Source: Odiellus spinosus (Eukaryota > Arthropoda > Arachnida > Opiliones > Phalangiidae). Taken from it: DNA of 64,000 nt. The notes below the pieces were generated by a model. It ran no database searches. It was not told the origin of the DNA and saw nothing but the letters and a program-made list of their open reading frames with translations. Below are positions 54,576 through 64,000 of the stretch, one piece after another; positions within the stretch are counted from its first letter, which is position 1, and each line of letters opens with the position of its first letter. Both the position numbers and the translations under genes were made by a program. The stretch spans positions 30,216,694 to 30,280,693 of the forward strand of contig OY987226.1 of assembly GCA_963920705.1 (NCBI GenBank), written 5' to 3'.

Positions 54576-57500
54576 TTACGTTACGATAGAAGCCACTTTT
54601 GGTGTGGTCTTTTTAATGGACTCAAACTTCCTTTTAAAAGCATCTCTAACATAAAGGGGCACGTCCCTTTAGCCCTTGCCACTGTGGTGACCCTTCACAT
54701 CCCTCTTTGATAGAGCATTTTTTCTTAGAGTATGAAAATTTGTGCTACTAATTTTGCCTCCGGCACTATGTTTGTACTGGGCGAAAAGGGTTTCCACAGC
54801 ATTACCATTTATTCTGATAGGACAAAGATACTCCTTAGCGAGGCTTTTCATTCCAAAAACCATAATTCGCAATAAACTCCAGGTCTAGAAAGGCAATATG
54901 TAAACAGATATTAATTTCAACGCAAATCCGGATAATTTAAAACTCTAACATACCTGCCAAGACAGAAATTTCTTTTGTCTGGGATGACTTGGATTGTAAT
55001 CTGGATACTTCTCTAATAATTGAAATAAAAATAAATGTATATGTCCTAGTTTAAAACACCGCAACATTATCTTTACCAAAAATATATTTTAGCCAAACAG
55101 TAAGATAATGTAGCCCTTGGTCAAGCTTTAATAAAGTGGGAGAGTCTAGAGAATCCACTTTAGTTTTTGCTAGCATTCCTTCTTCGAATAAGTTTTGGCA
55201 GGCCTTCAAATAAGAGTAGGTACTCATGACATTATTAGCATCTTTTGGAATTTCAACTCGGTTGTTAAACTTCGGATTTGATTCTGGGTTCGCATACTCG
55301 TAAAAGGCTGACAATACATCATTTTGCTGAAAATATGAGTAATATTTTATTAAACACTTAGCTGTTAACAAGCTTCTGTAAATGTTTCTTACCTGTAGAA
55401 TTCGCGCTGGCTTGACATTTAATTTGGTCCACGCGTCTCTTTCCACATAACTTTGTAATAGTTTTGGGACTAGCCTCGCCACACCCTTATCTCTTAATTT
55501 ATCATCTCTAGCCTTCAGGTCAATGATTTGTTGCCAACCAAACTCAATCCCCTGATTTTCAAAAAGCTTCGCTCTGTCAGCAAAAGATGCAAAGAGAGCA
55601 TTTATCATGTTCTTTAACTGAAAAAAAAAAAAAAATAACCGTTTCGCCACCGCTTTATAAAAGTTAAACATTTTAACATATGTTAATGTCCTCTTCACCC
55701 TCCCTTTAAGATTTTTAAAATTTCACCTGATGCGATGGGCATATGATGAAATGAATGTTTCTTCCTAATTTGAATGGGTTAGGGAAACTTGCGCTAATGC
55801 TGATATCAATTTCATTGTTCTTCTTTTCAAAACTGAAAGTCCCTTCTAAACCAACACACTGCTTTATGACGGACAGATTTGCAGAAGCTCCGTCACACAC
55901 TAAACCAGACACGTTGAATCCGTGACTTTGGAAGGCTTTAAGAACTTGAAAGAGACATCCAAAAGTGACACGAGCATCTGCAGTTGTTGGCAATGCAAAA
56001 TATGGCCCAATTATGTCGTAATTTGATGAAAGGTCCCTCCACAAAAATTGCAGCATGTAGTTAGCTTTGCAGATTTCTTTATCTTCATTAATTTCCCTAT
56101 ACAAGTCATCCAAGTAAGCGTATTCCTCTGGTGACATAGAGAGCCCAATCAGCTTATGGTTCTTGCTATTCCAGACAATCTTGCCAGCTACCTTGACTTC
56201 GTCAAATATTAGCACACCATCGGATACTGGTTTTGGTAGACCCAGTGACTCCTGCTCCTTTGAAAACATTTCATACGTCTCCTTTTGTTCCCTAATATAG
56301 TCGTGATTAATTCCAGGTTCATCTAAATTCTTCGAGGTTTTCCTTTGAATCGACCGCCACGAAGGTAAATTTAAAATTTTGAAACTGAGAAGAGCTTCAT
56401 AAGCAGCTTTACTTCTACAAGCCACAGCCAATGCTTCAAAGAAAAGGATTTTAGTTCAACAAAGATCAAGAAATTCTGAAATAAATTAGGAATGGGCTTC
56501 AAATTTATGTTAAAAATACCACTCACCAATGCGGTATGTGATAACACTCCAGCGATTTCCACGGCAGCCAATGGCTAAAGAATTTCAAAAAAAATATTAG
56601 ATAAATTTTAACCTTTTGGAAATGACAAGAAAAAAGTGACAAACAGTTATTCGATTGATCGTGAAGAAATTCTTCTTTCTCTTTCTGCAAGTGCAAGTTA
56701 CAATCCATATCCCAAGCTTCTCTTAGTCTTTTCTGGGTTTCCCTGACTGTTTCTGAACATTTTTCTTCTCCGTCAGTGTAGCTTAACACATCTTCCATTT
56801 CTTGTGTAAACTGTGTATTAACTACCTGCGTAACATCTTTCATTTCTTTATGTTGTTTTTCTTCAAGAGTCATTCGCATTTCTTTTAATTTAGCTTCAAT
56901 CTTGGCAGCTTTTAGTTTTAAATTGTGAAATCTGTAAACAGTTAATTTCATCTTCTTCTTTAAACTAGTCGGAGATAGAAACTTAGTTGGGCATGTAGAT
57001 GAGGGATGGCATCTTTTATTGCGGGCTGGCGATTTCAAGGCTGAATTTCTTCGTTTCAAACAGACTCTCAAATATCTTTCCAAATATTGGCAATCTTTGC
57101 ACATGTTACGATTTTCACTTTCAGCTCTGACAGCCCATCCTTGACAAGTAGTCGAGATAAGATAGTTGAACGGAAATTCGAACTTTTTTAGCTTTTTAGG
57201 ATGATGTGGAAGCTGAGAAACTATGGTAGATGAATCAGTGCCAAATCCTTCAATGTTTCCAGTACAGATGTACTTGAAAAATCTGAGTTTTCCAACACTG
57301 AAAACTCTTTTTTGACTCCTCTGAACATAAAGATTAGTTTGAAAGTTCCTTCGGAATTGAGAGAACACTTGAAACTATTTCGTAAGACCCCTTTCTCGTT
57401 ACTTCCAATAAATACTGAAAAAATTCATTACATTAGACGCAAACCCTCGTTGAAAACACAAATAAGAAATCCATACCTCGTTACTCGAAGTTTTCTTTTC

Positions 57501-57768
57501 AATTACTTCTAGGGTCTTGAACTGATTAATTAATCTTCTGAATGGAGCACCTATGGAACTAGGGAAGTTCTCCCTTACTTTTCTCACTTCCAATTGATCA
57601 ATAATTACTTCATTTTCACTCTCCTACCAAAAAAAAACACAATTACCATAATGATTCCTAAGAATTTTATGTTTCTTTATATTTGTATTTTTACCTCACA
57701 TTTGTTGGTGAAATAATTACATCCTCGGTGACATCTTTTAGTACTGCTATACCAACTTCTTTTACATC
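54576..57768 (-). pseudogene. P-element-superfamily transposase (THAP9-like), 9 exons
   Basis: Exons on minus: 57,768-57,700; 57,623-57,477; 57,374-56,645; 56,574-56,527; 56,433-55,727; 55,617-55,393; 55,326-55,077; 55,012-54,954; 54,884-54,576. All junctions have GT/AG borders, and those I checked join in phase. The order is: a coiled-coil-like Lys/Glu region, 'NRWSVITYRIALA', 'SKAAYEALLSF', then the RNase H-like core with 'GVLIFDEVKVAGKIVWNSK' (first Asp), 'LQFLWRDLSSNYDIIGPYF', 'SGLVCDGASANLSVIK' (second Asp) and 'CPSHQLKNMINALF'. After it come 'WTKLNVKPARILQ', 'LCPIRINGNAVETLFAQYKH' and a C-terminal tail. This matches P-element and THAP9-type transposases. A TAA at 54,669-54,671 cuts the last 30 codons. 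The THAP DNA-binding domain was not found upstream of 57,768. Confidence 0.85.
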
Positions 57769-58908
57769 CTACGATTAAATCTTGAGACGGGAACATTGCA
57801 CTAGATTTACGATCATTGAAACCTTAGCGTCGTCTGTAAATGTTTATAATTTGTTTAATTTAAAATAATTTTTATTATGGTTTTTCTGAAATATATTTTA
57901 TATAATTTTTAAAATTAAATTAGATTAGGTTAAGTATGGTTAGGTTAGGTTACAATTAGTTTCAATAATAACTCGTTCAATAATGCTATTATTTTATTGG
58001 TTTCTTTCGATTAAAACCAACTGTGATATTACATAGTTGGAATTTATATACTAAATATTTGGGAACAAATAGGTATTTTAAGGGTTATTGTTGAATATCT
58101 AAAAAACAAATATTCGCAGAAAAATTGACCTACCCGAGAAAATGCATCGAAATAAAAATCGCACAATTTGGCTGGATCGATCGAATGGGATTCGGTCAAA
58201 TGGGAAAATTCGGTCGAACGCGATTCGGTCCAATGGGGCAGAGCCCTTTGCTCTATGGCATAACCTTAATGCAGTCTCGCTTTTGGAATGTCTTTTCAAC
58301 CCAGCATTTTGAGATGTTCGACTGAAATATAAAATGTTTAAATTGAGCGCAATTTAAAAATAATCACTCTCTGAATTTGAAAAATTACGCTTAAATACCC
58401 TGTCTACAAATATACCCCTTACTCGCTTCGAGTTATAATTCGACGAGGTAAAATAAGTAAATACCTTCTAGGCGAGGCTTTAGCTACGGCGATGGAAAAA
58501 GAACTACAAAAACATCTGCCAAAATGATGTCAGGGGATGTAGATGCTACAATCGAGATGTATTTGATCATCGAGATGTATTTATTTATTTGAAACCCGAG
58601 CCGAATTTATAAAATCGCGACCCTGACCCAAAATGGCTATCAAGAACGAAGTCTACTACTATTTTCTTCTCCCAGCCCCGCTTCCAAACCATTTGCTCCG
58701 CGTATTAGCCAAGCTTTATGGCAACCTTTACAGCTCTAATAACATTTATGTACGATACAGAGGGATGATAAGGTAATTCTGGGACTACGATATGTTAAAA
58801 ATTGAAAATAAAAAATGATAGATTAACAGGAAAAAAATCTTGAGCGATTGAGTAGACATTATAATTAGAAAGGAAAAGAGGAATTGTAAGTTGAGTATTT
58901 TAAAAACA
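57769..58908. other. flank with inverted CGACCGAAT motif array, no gene
   Basis: It contains a GGTTAGGTTAGG string (57,935) and, at 58,165-58,250, ATTCGGTCAAATGGG, ATTCGGTCGAACGCG and ATTCGGTCCAATGGG in near-tandem. These are the complement of the array at 48,785. ORFs of about 66 codons on both strands here are unconvincing. Confidence 0.45.
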
Positions 58909-59272
58909 AGTTGGGAAACCAAAATTAACCTCCCCGACCCCGACGTTAAGGTAACATAACCTAACCTAACCCTACCTGAAATAAAAGATGAAAAGTAATG
59001 TAGAGTATTGGAAGAGTAGAAGAAACAGCGTGCATTTGATACGCAGTGCTCTATTTCCCATCCACGTTACGGAGTATAAGTATTTTCCCTTAACCTCAAG
59101 GATTCAGAAAATGCAAAAGAGTGTGCTGCATTACCCATAATTATATGCGGCAGGTCGTAGACTTTTTAATAGACACACCAAATGATATGTCTTGCGTTAA
59201 CTATAATTATATGCGGCATGGCGTAGATTTCTTAATAGACACACCAAATGAACTGTTTATTTTCAAAGTAAA
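58909..59272 (+). repeat. dispersed repeat, inverted partner of 14,880-15,195
   Basis: It opens AACAAGTTGGGAAACC and carries CCTCCCCGACCCCGACG and TAACCTAACCTAACC. Compared with its partner it has an extra tandem copy of about 63 bp (ATAATTATATGCGGCA to GACACACCAAATG). The gypsy LTR begins right after AAAGTAAA. Confidence 0.8.
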
Positions 59273-59511
59273 TGTTAACGCCAGACATACAAGGCTACCA
59301 CTAACATAAGATACCCTTCTAAATTAATCGTAGTAGGTGGCGTTAGCGTCTCTACTTTATTCTAAGTAACTAGGAGAGTAGATAGCTCTTCCTCCACCGA
59401 CCTAAGACCAGAGAGGTCGTCTCGACCATGTAAACACGTAAATGAATCTTAAACTATTAAACCTTTTTACTTAACATTACGAGTCTTAATTAATTATGAA
59501 CAGCGTTAACA
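59273..59511 (+). mobile_element. gypsy 5' LTR, 239 bp
   Basis: Bounded by TGTTAACGC and GCGTTAACA (perfect 9-bp inverted ends). Just inside is TTCAGAAGTGGGATTTG (59,513-59,529), a primer-binding-site-like string common in arthropod gypsy elements. It is inserted in the dispersed repeat. Confidence 0.8.
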
Positions 59512-59698
59512 ATTCAGAAGTGGGATTTGACTACGAAAATAGTAAAGATAAAAACCTTATTATTCTAAGAGAGACTGTAAATGTTAAGCCTCGCTTAAGC
59601 CCAACGATCACGTTGCCGGGCAATGCTACCGTTATGCATTAGGTATCATACACGTGCACGATGAAAATTTTCCAACGTAATGGAACTTAACCTCGTTT

Positions 59699-60385
59699 AT
59701 GATAAACAACGAAATTAAAACCAATAAGAAGAAATACGGCAACGAACCAATTCGTAGAAGCAGAAGACATAAAGGCGAAAACCCAGAATCACCAACGAGT
59801 TCGGAAACTAATCAAGGAAAGACTAATAAACTCCAACGTTCCTCGGAAATTTATTCCACGTCTAACGAATCCTTAAACGAAGTAACCAACGTCAAAACTA
59901 CGAGTGAGGAGCGGGATAACGTATATAAAGTCGAAGCTAAGGAAACTACGAACAGCCAACGATTTTATTCTTCACCCTCCAACGTCACGGAGGAAAAGGG
60001 AAACGTACAGGAATTCTTCGACGCTTACGAAATAATCCTAACGGAAAACGAAGATCTTTCTCAAGGCAAGAATAACTCACACGATTACCGAGATATCTTT
60101 AACGAAAACGAACACAAACAATCTTCAAACGACAAAGAAGAATTGAGAGAGCCTATCATCGCACACGCAACAGATAGCGAAGGCCATCCACACAACGAAT
60201 TAACGGACCATACGCAAACGGTAAAAACAAGATGGAGGAACAGGGTAATTTCATCTCGATGGATGATTTCAACGACTCACTACAGAGAGCGGTGGACGCA
60301 GCGGTACAACGAACAGTTGCCGCAATGGCCGCAGTACACTTGGAACAACAGAACAATCTTATGGAAGCTCATCAACGTCAATTAG
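59699..60385 (+). CDS. gypsy upstream ORF overlapping gag
   Basis: An ATG opens 228 codons of hydrophilic, Glu/Asn/Ser/Thr-rich protein ('RRSRRHKGENPESPTSSETN', 'EFFDAYEIILTENEDLS'). It overlaps the gag frame by about 150 bp and ends in a stretch that reads poorly. No domain recognised. It may be a separate ORF before gag, or the gag N-terminus joined by a frameshift. Confidence 0.5.
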   Translation: MINNEIKTNKKKYGNEPIRRSRRHKGENPESPTSSETNQGKTNKLQRSSEIYSTSNESLNEVTNVKTTSEERDNVYKVEAKETTNSQRFYSSPSNVTEEKGNVQEFFDAYEIILTENEDLSQGKNNSHDYRDIFNENEHKQSSNDKEELREPIIAHATDSEGHPHNELTDHTQTVKTRWRNRVISSRWMISTTHYRERWTQRYNEQLPQWPQYTWNNRTILWKLINVN

Positions 60386-61230
60386 ATGCATTCCAAAGAC
60401 CCCAGCCACGAGGAAACGCTGATGGAATGGTACAGCATCATCATTTCAACGATGGGAGTAAATTAATTCCTGATTTTGACCCGGTCAACTCTCCTCATCA
60501 GTCGGTTGACATGTAGATTCAGAAAGTAAACGACACGGCTACGGCTTATGGCTGGAGCGAGATTTTAAAGATAAACAACGCCATACCAAAACTTAAAGGA
60601 ACCGCAAAAGTTTGGTATGAAGGATTGTCTACGGTAAATCATACATGGGCTGTATGGACCACAATGTTGAGGGAATGGTTTCCAACGGTAAGAGGAAGTC
60701 AAAGCCTCCATAGGGAAATGGAACGAAGATGTAAACAACCCAACGAAACTATCGAGGTCTACTACCACGATAAAGTAGCCAAGGCTCGGCTAAGCGGGTT
60801 GAAAGATTGTGACATGATCGACTATATCATCACAGGTTTAAACGATGATCGCCTCATCACCTCTCTAAGCAACAGAGATTATGCCACGCCACAAGAATTG
60901 CTTAAATGCATCCAGACGATGGAAGAACGACTAACTCTTGCTAACGAGACCAAAGAGCGAAGTAAGTCTGACAAAGATAAGAAAGATTTCAGACCACGTA
61001 CTTTTCCCATCCAACGTCAAACTATAAGCCAAACAACGGCAACAGTAACTGGAAAGACAACGATAGATCAAAATCCAATAGAAAACCACGGTACAACGAA
61101 AAGGGCGAAGCACTATGTTCCAATTGCTCGGACTACGGCCATATGGCAAGAGACTGTCCAAAACCTCAACGCAAGCCACGATGTTCAAAATGCCAGAAGT
61201 CCGGCCACGAAACCAAAGATTGTAAAGTAA
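60232..61230 (+). pseudogene. gypsy gag
   Basis: From ATG 60,232: 'MDDFNDSLQRAVDAAVQRTV', 'KLIPDFDPVNSPHQSVDM', a TAG at 60,514-60,516 where Trp is expected, then the capsid-like 'INNAIPKLKGTAKVWYEGL', 'WTTMLREWFPTV' and 'DYIITGLND'. Near 61,000-61,020 the frame shifts into the zinc-knuckle region. Confidence 0.8.
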
Positions 61231-61560
61231 CGGAAACAAAAACGATCGTCCACGTAGATAACAAATCGGGTAAAGAAGCAAATGAGAAGTATTTTCAAAA
61301 TTCAATACTAAATGGAAACGAAGTCAGGGCTTACTTGGATCTCGGCAGCAAGTGTGTCACCCTTCGAGTCAGTGAAGCTCACCGCCTCAAGATAAAGTAT
61401 AGTCCACCTGAAAACGGATCTATCATCGAAGGTTATGGATCCGGAGTAACGCCACACTGGAGCTAGATCAAGCTAAGGCTCAAGTCAAAATACAAGTAGT
61501 CCCAGACGAAGCACAGCAGATTCCACTGCTGGTGGGACAACCCTTCTCCGAATAACCGCA
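61109..61560 (+). pseudogene. gypsy nucleocapsid knuckles and protease
   Basis: Two CCHC knuckles ('CSNCSDYGHMARDC', 'CSKCQKSGHETKDC') are followed by a retropepsin start 'VRAYLDLGSKCVTLRV' (active-site Asp in DLGS), a frameshift near 61,445, and 'IPLLVGQPFSE', the motif near the protease C-terminus. A TAA (61,554-61,556) follows where Gln is expected. Confidence 0.75.
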
Positions 61561-62820
61561 CATTGTAATTGTACGCCGCAAGAATATCATTCGTATTTTT
61601 GAAGAGGAAAATCTAACGAGTAGCGATGACAACTGCCTAAGGGGTTTCCAGATTCCGGTCCTACCAGAACCTCCCTTGAAGCTTTGGGCTAGAGAAGCTA
61701 CAGTCATACCTCCCAATTACATAGGTTTCATCGATGTTCATGCCGGGGAACGGCAAGTAACTGAAGTAGATCTATTCATCGAAATGCAAACGCGCAACGA
61801 AACGGGTTACGAACATTATATACCGAGAAGTATCACACGTATTAACGAGAAAGGATACTCTACAATTTCGATAATGAATATATCGAACCACGAACTGGTC
61901 TATCAAAAGGGACAGAAAGTAACAAGGGCAGAAGTATGCACCGAATTCAAAGAAGCCGCGAATCTCGAAGTCTTACAAATAGAGAAGACAATCTTAACTC
62001 CAATATCAGACGCAGACCTTCATCTTGGACCAGGGATCACCGAACACGAGACAAACTCATTATTAGCCCTATTAAACGAATTTAGAGACATTTTCTCCGA
62101 TGGCATATCGAACTTGGGACGCACGGATCAAGTGACCATGAAGATCGAACTTGAAAATACGAGACCTGTCACTTTTTGTCCTTATCGCCTTTCCCATTCC
62201 GAAAGAATAAAGGTAGCGGAGAAAATCAGGGAATTACTCAAACTGGGAATAATTGTTGAATCGGAATCCCCATATGCGAGTCCAATATTGATAGTCAAGA
62301 AAAAAACTGGAGATGAACGTCTATGTATAGACTACCGGGCACTAAACCGGATAACCAAGCGTGATGCATACCCTCTTCCACGGATCGAAGACCAGATGGA
62401 ACGATTACATGGAAACAAGTTATTCTCGAGTTTGGATCTTGCATCTGGCTATTACCAGATACCACTGGACGAATCTTCTAAGGAGAAAACTGCGTTTGTG
62501 ACCCCAGATGGTCATTATGAATTTGAAGTAATGCCATTCGGTCTCACCAATGGACCCGCAGTCTTTCAACGCATGATAAATACAATTCTGGGAAAATTAC
62601 GCTATACTATTGCCATGGCATACATGGACGACGTCCTGGTACCATCCATCACCGTACCCGAGAACCTGAGCCACTTACGGGAGATTTTTCAAGTGCTAAG
62701 ACAGGCAAAGTTGACCTTAAATCTCAAGAAATGCTGTTTCCTAATGGACCGAATCGATTACCTCGGATCGGAAGTCAGTAGCGACGGGGTCAAGCCTGGA
62801 TTAAAGAAAATTGAGTGTTC
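61557..62820 (+). CDS. gypsy reverse transcriptase
   Basis: Open from 61,557 to 62,857 in one frame. The RT domain has 'VTFCPYRLSHSERIKVAEKI', 'GIIVESESPYASPILIVKKK', 'RLCIDYRALNRITKRDAYPL', 'LFSSLDLASGYYQIPL', 'FEVMPFGLTNGPAVFQ' and the catalytic 'AYMDDVLV', then 'IDYLGSEVSSDGVKPG'. Only the reading frame at 62,810-62,820 is broken. It makes DNA from element RNA in the particle. Confidence 0.9.
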
Positions 62821-63362
62821 AGAAGTTTTCTGTCCCGAAAAACGTCCACGATGTTAGAATATTCTTGGGATTGGCTGGGTACTTTCGCAAATTTATAAAG
62901 GATTTTGCGCGAATTGCAGAACTATTGAACAAACTACTACGGAAGGATTCCACATGGATTTGGAAGGCCACGCAGGGCGAGTCATTTGAAACGTTAAAGT
63001 CAAAGTTAATCGAAAGGGACATTTTGGCCTTATACAACCACGAAGCAGAGACAGAATTACACACGGATGCGAGCCAAATAGGCTTAGGGGCAGTAATCAT
63101 GCAGAAAGGGCAAGACGGAGTTATGCACCCAGTGTATTATGCCAGCCGTAGTACTACAACAGACGAGGCACGGTACCATTCGTACGAACTAGAAACGCTA
63201 GCGATATGTTGGTTAATCGAAAAATTTAGAGTATATCTCCTAGGAAAGCCCTTCACAATCATAACAGACTGCAACGCTGTTAGGAACACGTTCGCGAAGA
63301 AAAATATTGTCCCTCGAATTGGACGATGGTGTTTGAAACTTGAAGACTTTCAGTATAAATAA
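62811..63362 (+). CDS. gypsy RNase H and connection domain
   Basis: This continues the pol protein after a one-base shift: 'VRIFLGLAGYFRKFIKDFAR' (RT thumb), then RNase H acidic residues in 'ELHTDASQIGLGAVIMQ', 'YHSYELETLAICW' and 'TIITDCNAVRNTF'. A second shift at about 63,358 leads to 'PHVDALSRAPYN' in another frame, ending at TAA near 63,458. Confidence 0.85.
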   Translation: MSVQKFSVPKNVHDVRIFLGLAGYFRKFIKDFARIAELLNKLLRKDSTWIWKATQGESFETLKSKLIERDILALYNHEAETELHTDASQIGLGAVIMQKGQDGVMHPVYYASRSTTTDEARYHSYELETLAICWLIEKFRVYLLGKPFTIITDCNAVRNTFAKKNIVPRIGRWCLKLEDFQYK

Positions 63363-64000
63363 TCCACCGGCCGGGCACATTGATGCCTCACGTTGATGCA
63401 CTTAGTCGCGCTCCATATAATGCACCAGAAGAAGTCGACATCGTTAATGGATTCTAAATATGTCACATGTCTCTCAAGACTGAAGACTGGCTGTTAATAG
63501 CCCAGAAATTAGACCCGAAGATCATGGAAATAATTCATCAACTAAAGAAGCAAATTGATCTCACGAAAAATGACATTCAAGTGAAAAAAGATTTCGAGGT
63601 TAAGGATGGTAGACTCTTTCGTAGAAACGATAATCCGGAGGATAAAACAACCGAAACACTACTTTGGGTCATTCCCGACAAAATTCGATGGCAGGTTGTC
63701 AAAAGATATCACGACGATATTGGTCATTTTGGTTTGGATAAAACCTACGCGAAATTACGGGAAATATTTTGGTTTCCACGAATGAAGAGGTACGTCCGAC
63801 GGTATATCTCTTCTTGCCTTGAATGTCTTTTCCATAAAACTCCAGGGGGAAAGAAACCAGGGTTTCTCCACCCAATCGACAAAATTGGAAAACCAATGGA
63901 TAATATTCACGTTGACCATTTGGATCCATTTGTCACCAGTACCAAAGGCAACGCCTACTTGATAGTCATGGTGGACGCATTCACGAAATTTACAATTCTC
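63363..64000 (+). pseudogene. gypsy integrase, N-terminal part (truncated by window)
   Basis: The frame reads 'LLIAQKLDPKIMEIIHQLKK', the HHCC zinc domain ('RYHDDIGHFGLDKTYAKL', 'SSCLECLFHK') and the start of the core with 'NIHVDHLDPF' and 'VMVDAFTKF', giving the first two acidic regions. It runs off the window. Open as far as seen after 63,459. Confidence 0.8.

Noticed and set aside
57780..57800. THAP zinc-finger exon upstream of the P-type transposase
   Set aside because: A Cys-rich reading exists in one frame, but Cys/His spacing does not fit THAP, and the better splice solution uses another frame.

Overview
The window looks like AT-rich animal nuclear DNA, most likely from an arthropod. 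It has short introns with GT/AG boundaries, no operons or ribosome binding sites, TTAGG-like strings, and a typical invertebrate transposon load: Ty3/gypsy LTR elements, Penelope, non-LTR LINEs, Tc1/mariner, a P-element-superfamily transposase and MITEs. No conserved host housekeeping gene was recognised. Species cannot be named from sequence alone.

0-16 kb: the 3' end of a decayed gypsy element with its LTR, a LINE scrap, a cluster of inverted CCCGGGTTC-type repeats, a 708-bp MITE with 8-bp target duplications, and copy A of a family with GCTAGACCC termini. A broken multi-exon transposase-like gene follows (about 6,992-15,927, plus). It is interrupted by a palindromic repeat pair, a hAT-like MITE inside an exon and other repeats. 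16-24 kb: a head-to-head (palindromic) mariner with a perfect-looking 1,482-bp tandem duplication, a P2X7-C-domain-like gene (minus), and a LINE reverse transcriptase (minus) whose 5' end abuts a 24-bp minisatellite and a Cys-rich domain.

25-36 kb: copy B of the GCTAGACCC family, swollen by about 100 copies of a 14-bp satellite; AT-rich dispersed repeats; a TTAA-flanked MITE; two gypsy scraps; and a Penelope-like element in the classic partial-tandem arrangement (5'-truncated copy plus full-length 790-aa copy), with hammerhead-like motifs. 36-48 kb: a LINE 3' end, a decayed gypsy gag/protease with a 552-bp LTR and a Lys-type primer site (minus), then a 3,431-bp unit present twice in tandem, carrying its own hairpin and a tandem array of roughly 110-bp units.

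48-59 kb: a tRNA-Asp-like sequence, a broken plus-strand gene of unknown function, copy C of the GCTAGACCC family inserted into it (about 100 copies of a 17-bp unit), and a convergent minus-strand P-superfamily transposase whose nine recognised exons splice almost cleanly. Inverted arrays of a CGACCGAAT-type motif flank this pair, so the two genes may form one large transposon. 59-64 kb: a gypsy element running off the end (LTR, primer site, gag, protease, RT, RNase H, integrase) with scattered stops and frameshifts.

The genes do not form a pathway. The window is a nested transposon graveyard, notable for recent tandem duplications, satellite growth inside MITEs, and reconstructible nested insertions.
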